Below are positions 46,251 to 57,321 of a DNA stretch of 64,000 nt, piece by piece. Within the stretch, counting starts at the first letter, position 1, and each line of letters begins with the position of its first letter. Origin of the DNA: Ampelocalamus luodianensis. Taxonomy: Eukaryota > Streptophyta > Magnoliopsida > Poales > Poaceae. The notes beneath the pieces are model-generated. The model made no database searches, was not told the origin of the DNA, and saw only the letters and a list, made by a program, of their open reading frames with translations. The stretch spans positions 25,533,080-25,597,079 of the forward strand of contig CM070617.1 in assembly GCA_036346255.1 (NCBI GenBank), written 5' to 3'. The translations under genes and the position numbers were made by a program.

Positions 46251-49200
46251 AACAGTATGCATATTAGGATGCAAAGATGTTACCGCGAAGATATAGTCAT
46301 ATGAAGACGGGCAAAGTTCCTTATTAGATTTCAGCACACATCGGCATAAATCTATATAGCATGCTGACCATTTGGGTACCTACCAACTCTGCAGTGTTTG
46401 AAAGGAATCTGCATCTAGTGGTGCAAATATGTACAGAATTGATAAAAGAGACAGCTTAAGAGATACCTACATCGATTCCACAAAACCTGGTACAGAGCAT
46501 ATCTGGCCTATCTTTTAGACATAGGAAGACGATCTCATCAACAAGCCAAAGCAGCAGGTAGATGCGCTGATAGATAGTAACAGTGTTGTGCAGAAGCATA
46601 GGCTATAGAAAGCAGAAAAATATAGAACCGCACTGGGGTACGATCTAGTAAAGATGCATGGAAAATAAGAAGAATAGTCTAGTGCACTTTGTAGCATAAT
46701 ATCAGTGAACATTTACACTGTCCACGGCTTTTTTTCAGCAGGTTCGGTGGGACTCTTTTTGTCCGTCAAGGAGGTGCTCTCTCTTGTATGACACTTAGCT
46801 TCAATGTTTTGAAAAAAAAAAAACTGTATGTGAGTAGACACATGGAAATAGCCAAATGGCATGCTCATATGGTAGAATAATATAGGGTACAATATGATCT
46901 ATCCATCCGACTGTACAAACACCATTTGTGCATATGTTTGGGAATGACAATAGGATGGGGAACCTAGTATGAAATCGACGATGATTCGAAAAGCCTTTTC
47001 CGAGTAGAGGATAGCGTGACATGTGCTTATTTGGTTCTGGCAGCGGAAAAAAGGGAAACGGTATATGAAATGCGTTGATATAGATGTGAGATATTAGAGT
47101 ATAACAAACGGAGTGAGGTGAGGACACACTGCATCTGGCGCTCTTCTTCGGTCCCACGTAGGTGCTGCGGAGAAGGTGGTGTCTTTGCTGGCATCTAGGC
47201 ATGTAGAGAAATAACTACTGTTATAGGTAGAAATATCGTAGGAAATAATGGAAAACAAGCTGGCACGACAGGTAAGACCAGACACTTGTATGGGCAGAAT
47301 GACAAAAGCATGGAGAACAAGTATACAGGTGCTGATAAAGGAAGAAAATGACGTGATCTGTAATGCAGAGGACAAAAGAGTGAAGGCATCAGAAATGTAC
47401 GAATACCTCAGGAGGCAGAACTGTGGCAGGAGGATTTTGAAGAACAGGCTGCTGTGGAGTTTGAAGAACCTGGTCAGATAGAGCAGTACATTGGGTCTTC
47501 GGTCTGGGCAGCAGAAGGAACAAGAGCAGATTAGAGCGGTGTAGCATGTACTGGAGCGGAGATCTGTGGAATAGCAGGCTGTATTCCTAACGTGGCTACA
47601 ATACGGTTCACTTGGTAGGACTTTTTAGGGCCACAGAAACTCTTTTCTGTTATACCAATATGCCACATATATTTCTTGCACACAACCTGAACTATATCCG
47701 GCGGTATTTCGTCCCTTCGTGACTCGATCTTAGAACTGCACTGACCTGTTTACTGATAATGTTATGGCCAACATCTCCAAATAAGATGAATTCTGCTTCT
47801 TCTGTTCCATCAGTAGCAACCACACATAGTTTGCACCTTCAAAACAGAGGGGGCAAAAGGCACATTAGGCATCGAAAAATAGAGAAGTAGCGATGCACCG
47901 ATTATGACAGATGTACCTTGGCTTGGCACCTGGACAAGATGAACATCTATATGAACCACCAGATGAACATCTATATGAACCACCATCCGGTACAGATTTT
48001 CTACTGCATTTATTACACGAGTTAAACCACCATGTCTGGCTGGGACTTAATCTAGCGATGGTGACAGTGCATCTGAGACCAGCATGCTACATGCACATAT
48101 GGTGAAAGTAATTAGGATATGTTGAGAAATGGCAACGAATAAACGAAGAAAGAGAGGCGAATAAAAAAACCTAACCGGGAAATCAAAAGGATTAATCTCA
48201 AGAACTTCGCTAAGTATTTTTTTCTTCTTTGGCTTGGTTCGAAGGATTGTCGCTAGGCGGAACGTGATCACGCAAAAAAAATGTGGTATACCGACTAAGA
48301 CTGGGACTGGACACTATATTTTTTATATAAAACAGTTCGATGAGCATACTTGTAAAAAAAAGCTTTACTATTAGCGGGAGTCTGCATGTACGAATAATAG
48401 GATGCATGCTGGAAAGTCTATATAGATATGGCTGCATACCTAGACGTGGTCACTGCAGCCTCAGGAATTTTGGAAAAAAATATGCCAATGGCATGCTTCG
48501 TCCTGGTATTATGCACGATGTAGAGGGGATATCCACCGCAGATCGCCAGACGTACTATACACGACAATATCACGCTTGTAAGTCTCTAAAGAGAAATCAC
48601 CAACCACCAGCAAGCTAATTCGTCACAGCTAGGTAGACTATACTGAACTGGATCACCTGTCCTAGCCCCGACAATTCAGATACCTACAGAGTCGTTACCA
48701 GACTGTTGTAGACAATCTCTCGCATGCCAGAACTATCTCACAAAAGGATTGTGCTCATCAAATATGTGAATAAGGGACAAAACTATCTGAGGCTCCAAGT
48801 GCCCTTCAGTATTTTGAGAAGAATCTAATGAACGAATCCTATTGTCCACCTCATTATCAGTACCATATATGTAGAGTTGAATAAATTTAGGAGGAGTTCC
48901 ACCACAAGAGACCAAAGAACCAATGTGATGATGTACCAGAGCGCTAATTCTAAACACGTATGGGCCTCCACCTTGATTTATGGAGCGACCTATCTTAGCA
49001 CCCATAAAAGTGAAAGCAAACAAACAATTGTATTGTCGTATTTTACGCAAAAAAATAATCTTACACCGAGCATCACCGTCGAATCTCAAAAGATCAGCTA
49101 AAAAAAGGTGGCAGCTACCGAAAGGCAAGCAACAAAATCTTGCCACCTCTGCAACAGTTGTTGTACGTAAACCTCTGAGCTCTAACCGAAGATTGCTTCT

Positions 49201-50079
49201 TAACTCTCTCACGAAACCATAAAACTGCAGAGCAGAGCACACAGTCGTAATCAGGCGCACCATAGTATGACCTACCTGGGTAACAAGCTTTTTTGGGGAC
49301 CAGAAAAGGAGGAGCAAAAGAAGGGGAAACAGCTAAAATATCGTAAGGACAAACGCAGAAGCAACATAGATGTAAATCTATCAACAAGGAGGCAAAAGCG
49401 TAGCATATGAACACAGTACGAAACACAAACGAGAAGATAAGATGCACACATAGGTACGTGCATAGATACCTTTCAGAGCATCGACATATTCCTGAGGAAA
49501 CCAAAGCCAAGCAGGTGCTAAGCTACGGTCAACCAAAGAAACTAGGTTAATAGCAGCAGGACAACACAAAGCGTCAGGCACGAAAAACCGATGTAGACAT
49601 AGCTATCATAATAGGAAGAGCAACTAAATAAGAGCCATATAGAAGCGAATCTGGAATAACTATATGCGAAGCAGATCGAAGAAGAAAGCTCAGACAAACA
49701 CCTGACTCAACCATATGGCATTGAGCAAGAATCTCACAATGTCTCCGTCGGTTTCGTCTCGCATTGTCAAGAAGGACAGAGCCTCATCAAATCTGGCTAC
49801 CACCATCGACAGGGAAAGCGGGGAACAGACCATGCCCTAAAGAGGGAGGGGAACCTAATATCTTAGCCGAAGCATGCACAACACGAAGAAGAAAGAAATA
49901 AGTGCAGGCAGGGAGGCATACCCGGCCTCCTACGAGAAGCGGTACTATCAGACAAGGCTGCACTCGACCAACCATGAAATAGTGATGACAGAACAACAGG
50001 CAAGGAAGAACCAAAAATAAGAGCAAGGAAAATATGTTAGGAAAGGGAAAGCAAACAAACATCATTCGAATAAACAAGC
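46251..50079. other. Purine-strand-biased repetitive DNA, no gene recognised
   Basis: The + strand is rich in A and G, so the minus strand is depleted in stop codons and shows many medium frames with hydrophobic, Phe/Leu/Cys-rich text. None carries a domain. The same style resumes at 59,668 beyond the copia insertion, and joining the two sides gives continuous sequence. It is probably part of a larger repeat whose identity I cannot name. Confidence 0.5.
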
Positions 50080-50279
50080 TGTTGGACTGAAAAGACGATT
50101 AGAGGGGGGTGAATAGGAGCACGATATCTTTTTCTCTTTCAAATTAGATTCAATACGAATCTCACTCCAATAGCTATGAAATCTATGAAGATCAATCAAT
50201 CAAGCACAACGGAAGACTTGTATTGAATCCAATCAAAACCCCGAAACAAAATCAACATAAAACCAAAACACCAAGTCTC

Positions 50280-50375
50280 GGGCGGTCTGACCTCTCACGG
50301 GGGCGGTCTGACCGGTTGGCCTAGCGGTCGGACCTCTCCTAGCGGTCGGACCTCTCTCTCGGGCGGTCAGACCTC
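50280..50375. repeat. CGGTCNGACC(G) palindrome cluster, LTR left part
   Basis: Five occurrences of GCGGTCTGACC, GCGGTCGGACC or GCGGTCAGACC in about 95 bp. One is the complete GCGGTCTGACCGG palindrome. Confidence 0.85.
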
Positions 50376-51639
50376 TAGTTCAATGAACAGTGAAATCAGC
50401 ACGAAAAACTAAAACACAAATTGAGCTAACTTTTGATTCGTGCGTCCAAACCTCATGAAACTTGACACACACCTTCTCAAGGATGTCAGAAACCTATTCC
50501 AAGCAACGATCGTGAAGATTCTTGTCAAAGTTCAGACCTTTTTCCATTTGAGTGAAGGTGGTTCAAAAACCGAGTCAAAAACGAAATCTGATATAGAGAC
50601 TTGCTCGTGGGTGATTGATGATCAAGATAACCCTAGATGGGTTCCCACATGTTGCAGCAAGTTAGATCACAGCAAGAAACCAACCAAAAACTCGTAAATC
50701 AAAGAAAGACTCAAAATCACCAAATAGAGAGAAAGAAAGCAAATGAACTCATCTTTGAGAGAACTTCTTTGGATTGATTTGATATGGTATTGGTTTACAG
50801 CCACTCCATCAATGGAGGACAAAGACTCAATACATGAGCACTAAATCAAATCCAAATCTCTAGAACCCTAACCTCCACTAATCCTCTCCATAAGCAAACT
50901 AGGGTTTCAAACACAATGAAAGGGCTGAGGGGGTGCAGCCACCTCCCTCCTCTATTTATAGTGGAGGCCTAAACCTTCTAGAAGAGTTTTCCTAATGGAC
51001 TCCCATTAAGGCCCAAAATAAACGGGTCACACACGCACACATTTTAAAGCGCCGTCTTCATCTCCTCTTGACCTAATCCGCTTCTCCACGCACCGTCTTG
51101 CGCTGCGGGTTGGTAAAAGGTAACCAAGGCGGTATTTGGTAAGATTACCAAAATACCCTTTCTTGGTCCTTCTTCAAAGATCGAGTCCAATCTTCGCGAA
51201 GCAGTCGTATGCTCCGCCACGTGTAGGTTGATCCAACGACTCTCATCATGTCGGCAAGTCTCTTCCATCCGGCTCCCACCGAAACCACCATGGCACTTGC
51301 ACCGACCCCCGCGCCGCTTGATCCAACGGTCGCACCGAATCGCCTGTTCGGTCACCTTTGTCCATCTTGCACCATGCTTGAGTCCAATGACTTCACCCGG
51401 CATCGTCGATCGTTCTGAACCTCAGCTCTCCAAGCCTAGTCTCGATCATCCTCGTCATTGACCGTCATTGACCACCAAGCAACCTGCACAACAATAGACA
51501 AGCAAATCGAATCCGGGAACAAGTTCTTCACAACTTGACCCACGTTAGTCAAAACATGCATCATGCAACACATATGCACTGAAACCCATGAGATTGACCT
51601 AACAACCAACACATCGCGCCAAGAAGGCCGAACTTAAGT

Positions 51640-51800
51640 CAAAACCGATCGGACCGCCAAAGATGGCGGTCGGACCGCTCGACGCCCGACCGCCAACCAT
51701 TGGCCGGTCTGACCGCCAGTCCTTACGCCCAAAACAAAATCGGTCGGACCGCCAGAGGTGGCCGGTCTGACCGCCACAAGGCCGGTCTGACCGCCTGAAG
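51640..51800. repeat. CGGTCNGACCG palindrome cluster, LTR right part
   Basis: About seven copies of GATCGGACCGCC, GCGGTCGGACCGC, CCGGTCTGACCGCC and GGTCGGACCGCC in 160 bp, spaced irregularly. Confidence 0.85.
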
Positions 51801-51910
51801 CCTGACAGCAACTGAACTTTGCCGAAAACGCGTGTTTCCGCAAACCTTCAACATCATTGCCAATTGTCACATCATCCTAAGATCATGAGCATGTCCCCAT
51901 GATATCCACA

Positions 51911-51925
51911 ATCTCCCCCTTGATG
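51911..51925 (-). other. Polypurine tract of the SIRE-like element
   Basis: ATCTCCCCCTTGATG on +, that is CATCAAGGGGGAGAT on the coding strand, directly before the 3' LTR. Confidence 0.85.
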
Positions 51926-53630
51926 AACACATTGGCAATCTCCAACAAAAGCAAATTTTGAGGTTTGAAAAGTAAAAAACTCGACGTTTTCGCGCAAAGG
52001 CACAACTTGGTCCATATGCAAGAGAAAGCAATGGAAATGACCAAGCTGGCTTCAGAATAATATAGGCAAGTGAGATAAGGCAAAAGAAAGCGAGAAAGCT
52101 TCATTTTTCAGAAAGAGTCAAAATCTCACTTAAGGTCCATATGAAAGAACAATTGTTCGATATGACCTTTGATCACCGTGAGGCTCAAGAATTGCAATTC
52201 AAGTTCAGAAATGGCAATACGATCAAACGAATGCAAATATGAAACTCCCCCTCACTATGATCCTCAGATTTCAGAAAATTTCAAATTCTCCAATTTTCTC
52301 CCCATTTTTAACACTTTTATATCTTTTCCCCTTTATACATCTCGAAATATCTTCTCCCCCTTTGACAATGGAGTCATCAAGGAATCACGCCTTCCTCTCG
52401 TCCAGAGATAATAAATGCAGAATGAGGAAAAACATAAGAAGGAGCATGCATGAAATGCAATATTTTTGTATTTTTCAAATTTTGATTACAAGAAGCTTTG
52501 GAGATTACCCAAAAGAACAAGCTAGCATTTCTAATATTGCACAAACAACATATCAGCCTGAATGCGCTAGCAAGATCATGATAAGACATATATAACAAAG
52601 CTAAAGCTAGAAGGCTCAATATAAAGCAATGAATTTTAGCATTTTAAACAAAGCTTCAAATCTAGCAAGTTCATCAACAGGGATCCTAAGATGATACTTG
52701 TCATGTCAAAATGTCAATGTGAGATCAAAAGCTAACAATGACCACATTAAGAGACAAACAGGTCCTGAATTGAATCATTTTGCTCAATTTTTCTCAAACG
52801 CCCATTTTTCAACAGTTTTTCATTTGCAATGAATATTGAAGTTGATTAAAGGTGTATCTTAGTGAACAAGATCCTGTACTAGGAGCCATCCACAAACTCT
52901 TCCTAAGCTTCTACCAGGACGACAAATCTTGAGATTCATGTTAGTTTTGACAAGCAGTCCCCATGAGATCGTCTGGATCATCAAACTAACTCCAAGTTCA
53001 TGTCTATAACATGCAGTCTCGTGAGAGTAGTTTGGCACATTTTAAGCACAAAACAATCCTTTAATTTGATTTTTCATTTTTCACAAGAGCAGTTTTAGAT
53101 TCTTAAAAGAACAAGAAACTCAAGTAATGATCAATACTAGATTAAAGAGCTAACACAACAATTTTGACAGGGTCAATCTCACAAAAGGAGCACTAATTGC
53201 GCAATTAGCTAAAAGATCCACAAATTACAGTTTTTAGTTCAAGTTGTCTTAAAGTTCTAGCTCATTCAGCAAAGACTTAGCTACACATGTGAAAGCATGA
53301 TAATTCTAGCAAGTCAAAGAACTAGACATGACATTGGGCAGAATTGAAATACTAAAGCTCAAGATTGTAATAAACAAAGCTTCATCAATTTTAAAAGACA
53401 AGCAGAAAAGCTTATATTACAATGCATCTTTTTTGTGATTTTCATATGAATGCAATATGATACAATGAGATGCGAGAAAAACTCAAAAAGCCTAAAAGGA
53501 TAAAAAAGATCAAAAAGTTCAAAAGAAGATCAAGAAAAGATCAGATGAATAAGGTAAGATCAGAAAAGATCAAATGAACAAGAAAAGTTCAGAAGAACGA
53601 GGAAAGTTCAGAACAGAGCCAACTCCCCCC
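51926..53630 (-). other. Non-coding 3' internal region of the SIRE-like element
   Basis: About 1.7 kb between the pol end and the polypurine tract. SIRE-type elements sometimes hold an extra (env-like) frame here; I see only short frames and AT-rich text with AAAAGATCA words repeated at about 53,490-53,600. Confidence 0.6.
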
Positions 53631-54030
53631 TCAAACCAACCCATAGGGATAAATTACCCCTAACTCACTTCTCAAGGTGGCAAACCTAGATGGGTCTAAA
53701 GGCTTGGTGAGGATATCGGCTAACTGAGCCTCGGACTCCACGAAATGCAGCACAATATCACCCTTCTCGACATGATCTCTAAGGAAGTGATAGCGAATGT
53801 CTATGTGCTTGGTCCTAGAGTGTTGCATAGGGTTTTTAGCAATGTTAATAGCAGAAGTGTTATCACAGAAAAGAGGAACACTATCAAAAGACAACCCAAA
53901 GTCCCTAAGAGTGGACATCATCCACAAAATCTGACTACAGCAACTAGCAGCAGCTACATATTCAACTTCAGCAGTGGATTGTGCAACAGAAGACTGCTTC
54001 CTAGAAGATCAAGAGGTAAGAGAAGTGCCT
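53631..54030 (-). pseudogene. RNase H domain of the SIRE-like pol, broken
   Basis: The frame up to KSTQ (54,040) loses register by one base, then TSWSSRKQ is interrupted by TGA in place of Trp (about 53,995). Past it, VAAASCCSQILWMMSTLRD and LFCDNTSAINIAKNPM, then SRTKHIDIRYHFLRDHV and ADILTKPLD are clear, ending at a stop at 53,631. RNase H removes the RNA template; this copy needs two repairs to read through. Confidence 0.9.
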
Positions 54031-55228
54031 AAGAAGTGACAAGTGCCTGAGTACTCTTCCTATCTAGCCGACAGCCCGCAAAATCAGAATCAGAAAACCC
54101 CCAAATGGACAAAGAAGAAGAACAGGAATACCAAATGCCATACTGGAGGGTAGAATGTAAATACCTGAAGATGCGCTTAACGGCTTGGCGATGGGAAGTC
54201 CTCGGAGACGCTTGAAACCTCGCACAGAGGCAGACCGCGAAGTGGATGTCCGATCTTGAGGCCGTCAGGTACAGAAGGGAGCCGATCATGCTGCGGTACT
54301 CGCGTTGATCCACGGCTTCTCCTTCCTCATCTGGATCCAAAACAGTCGAAGTCGTCATGGGAGTGGCGATCGGCTTGCAGTCACCCATCTCGAAGCGCTT
54401 GAGCAGATCCTTGGTATACTTCGTCTGATGGATGAAGATCCCTTCCTTGCATTGCTTGATTTGAAGCCCCAGAAAGTAATTGAGTTCTCCCATCATACTC
54501 ATCTCAAATTCCCTAGACATGGTCTCAGAAAAACTGGAAACAAGAGCATGAGAAGAACCACCAAAGATAATATCATCTACATAAATCTGAGCAAGCAGGA
54601 AGTCATTGTCACGCCTAAGAATGAACAGGGTCTTGTCTACCTTTCCCATCTCAAAGTCATTCTTAAGCAGAAAGGTCTTGAGTCTATCGTAGCAGGCTCT
54701 AGGGGCTTGCTTAAGACCATACAAGGCTTTGGATAGCTTAAAAACATGATGTGGATGCTTGGGATTCTCAAAGCTTGGGGGTTGCCTAACATACACTTCC
54801 TCCTCTATAAAACCTTTCAGAAAAGCACTCTTAACATCCATCTGATATAATCTAAAGCCCTTAGAAGCAGCAAATGCAAGAAAAATGCGAATGATTTCCA
54901 ATCTAGCAACAGGAGCAAAAGTCTCATCAAAATCTAACCCCTCAACTTGGCTAAAACCCTGAGCTACCAACCTAGCCTTGTTTCTAACCACAGAACCATC
55001 CTCATTTTGTTTATTTTTGAACACCCAACGGGTTCCTATCACATTATGACCACTAGGAGGCTCTACTAGGTTCCAGACCTTGTTCCTCTCAAAATTCTCT
55101 AACTCCTCATGCATGGTATTAACCCAGCTAGAATCAGATAATGCATGTGATATATCGCGGGGTTCGAAAGAAGCAACAAACGCAGAATGGGAGTAGAGAA
55201 TCGGATCGTGATACCTGGAGCGAGTGAC
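54029..55228 (-). pseudogene. Reverse transcriptase of the SIRE-like element
   Basis: The frame from just below 55,229 to 54,029 is open. Motifs are in order: NKVWNLVEPP, GTRWVFKNK, RNKARLVAQGFSQVEGLDF, YQMDVKSAFLKG, LYGLKQAPRACYDRL, the catalytic QIYVDDIIFGG near 54,560-54,590, MGELNYFLGLQI and MIGSLLYLTASRSD. All catalytic residues are present. The domain is separated from integrase only by TGA at 55,229-55,231 (LHE*VTRSR, usually Arg). Confidence 0.93.
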
Positions 55229-56770
55229 TCACTCATGAAGATTACCGATCATCTGATCCGGAGGATGACGCCTCTGAATGTGAAGTGGAGCGCCCGGGGG
55301 AGACAGCATCTCTTCGACCTCCGCAGGTACTGCTGATGATGAAGATGCAGCAGGAGCCTCAACTGAAGGTGAAGTAGTCGTAGCAGGTTCTGGAGCTTGG
55401 ACAGGAACATCAGCAACAGGTGAAGGAGCAGTATCAAGTTCATCCTCATCTTCTTCAACAAAAATACTCTCTGTCACCTGTAAGTCACCTGAAACATCGG
55501 ATCTAGCTCCAGGGCTAGTCTCATCAAAAGTGACATTGCATGTCTCCTGGACAATGTTAGTTTCAACATTAAAAACTCGAAAACCCCTCGAATGTGCACG
55601 ATAACCCAGAAATAAACCATCAAAAGTTCTTGATTCAAATTTATCTAGGTTTCCTGTCTTGATAATGAAACACTTAGATCCAAAAACTCGAAAGTGAGAA
55701 ACAGAGAGTTTTCTACCAAATCGAAGCTCATAAGGAGTCTTGCCCAAAGATGGTCTCAAGAAGACACGATTTGCAATATGGCAAGCTGTAGCAATAGCTT
55801 CGGCCCAAAACCTCCTCGGTGTGCTATACTCATCTAGCATCGTCCTAGCCATCTCAACTAAGGTTCTGTTCTTCCTTTCCACAACGCCATTCTCTTGAGG
55901 GACGTGTGGAGAAGAGAACTGATGCTCAATTCCACACTCAGCATAAAAAGAGGCAAATGAAGCATTCTTGAACTCCATGTCATTGTCACTGTGGATCGCT
56001 CTCAAGGCACTCGGAAGTTCAGAAGCCAAACGAAGAACAAGATCACGATAGTGACCAAAAGCTTCATCCTTCGAAGCAAGAAAGAACACCCAAGTGTATC
56101 TCGAGAAATCATCGACTATGACAAGAATGTACCATTTGCCACCGATTGACCGAACCCTAGCAGGACCAACAGTATCCATGTGAAGTAATTGTCCCGATCC
56201 GTCAGTCATGACCATAGTCACTGAAGGGTGTGAGGCGGCAACTTGCTTGCCATGCCTACAGGGCGCACATACAACATCCTTGACGGCTTTGAGTTTGGGC
56301 AAACCTCTCATGAGATTAAGGTTGCTAACTCGCGTCAGATGATCAAAACCAATGTGCCCCAAACGTCGGTGCCAAAGCCAGAAATCAGAAGAACGTGTAA
56401 CCAGACATTTAAGAGAACCAGCAAGAGATTCAGAAAAATCAGCTCCAAAGATCCTAGCAACTCTATAAATCCCAAAAACGAGCTCACCAGCTGAATCAAG
56501 CACCCGGCAAACATTTTTCTTAAATATAGTCTCATAGCTATCATCAAGAAGCTGTGAGACAGAAAGTAAGTTGAATCTGAGCTTGTCCACAAGGGCGATG
56601 TCCTTTAGGATAAAATTGTCGTTCACCCTGATCGATCTCGTTCCTTGAATCTGTCCTTGTGTATTATCTCCAAAGGTGATGAAATCATCACCCGTCGACC
56701 GCGTGAAAGAGGTGAACCATCTTGAATCTCCGGTCATGTGGCGTGAACAATGAGTCGATTTAACCACGTG
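55229..56770 (-). pseudogene. Protease remnant and integrase of the SIRE-like element
   Basis: The open frame 56,800-55,229 begins in the protease: HVVKSTHCSRHMTGDSRWF. The usual text is VVDSGCSRHMTG, so the catalytic Asp-Ser-Gly is replaced by KSTH and an extra codon. Integrase follows with its HHCC motif (WHRRLGHIGFDHL ... CAPCRHGKQ), catalytic Asp in LHMDTVGP, Asp in AIHSDNDMEF and Glu in PQENGVVERKNRT. A Pro/Ser/Glu-rich linker ends at the TGA. Integrase looks intact, protease does not. Confidence 0.92.
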
Positions 56771-56796
56771 TTCTTCCTCCGCGGTACTCCTGAAAA

Positions 56797-57273
56797 TCAA
56801 GGCATAAAAGATCGATGTGTCTCAATACTGGGGTTAGTTAAATATGACTTGGGAACCCAGTACTGAGGCACACGTCTGCGAGTAGTATGCAAAGCAGAAG
56901 TGCTATCCTTGATTATATTTGAATGTGTGTTATGAGCAATGGTTACACGAACATGAGAATTATCCTGTCTAGGAACATGATGATGATGAGCATGTGCAAT
57001 AAATCCTAGTCCATGTTTCTTCTTTTCTAAATGATCATTTCTCATAAAAGCTCTAGGTTGATGAGATGACATTCTAGCAAGATTTCTCCTAGTATTTTTC
57101 AACCTACGCCAACAAAACTCAACCAAATGTCCATCCTTCTTACAATAGATGCAATGGTACTTGGTACCACTAGGAGAAGCACCTTTTGACTGAACAGATG
57201 GTTGGGCAAAACCTGCAGATTTGAAAGTGATCTTTGCAGGTTGGGTATCAAATTCAACTAAGCCATTTTTCAA
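56797..57273 (-). pseudogene. Distal gag part with second zinc knuckle
   Basis: Frame of 158 codons containing YHCIYCKKDGHLVEFCWRR, a complete CX2CX4HX4C knuckle, then a basic and His-rich stretch (HAHHHHVPRQ). It is separated from the main gag frame by stops at about 57,300-57,322 and from the protease by a frameshift at 56,797. It would bind element RNA. Confidence 0.85.
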
Positions 57274-57321
57274 AATTTGAATGCCACTAGATTTGTCCTG
57301 GGCAAAGTTGTATCTTAACCC

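Larger units (their letters stand above)
50080..51910 (-). repeat. 3' LTR of the SIRE-like element (1,831 bp)
   Basis: Full-length LTR copy. It carries an inverted TATAAATA (TATTTATA at 50,953-50,960), consistent with minus-strand transcription. It holds two clusters of the palindrome CGGTCNGACCG, at 50,283-50,375 and 51,640-51,800. Confidence 0.9.

Noticed and set aside
46251..50079. Host genes in the purine-biased region
   Set aside because: Frames are short, hydrophobic by composition and lack domains or consistent splice sites.
51926..53630. Env-like gene of a SIRE-type element
   Set aside because: No minus-strand frame longer than about 80 codons and no transmembrane or coiled-coil pattern was found.
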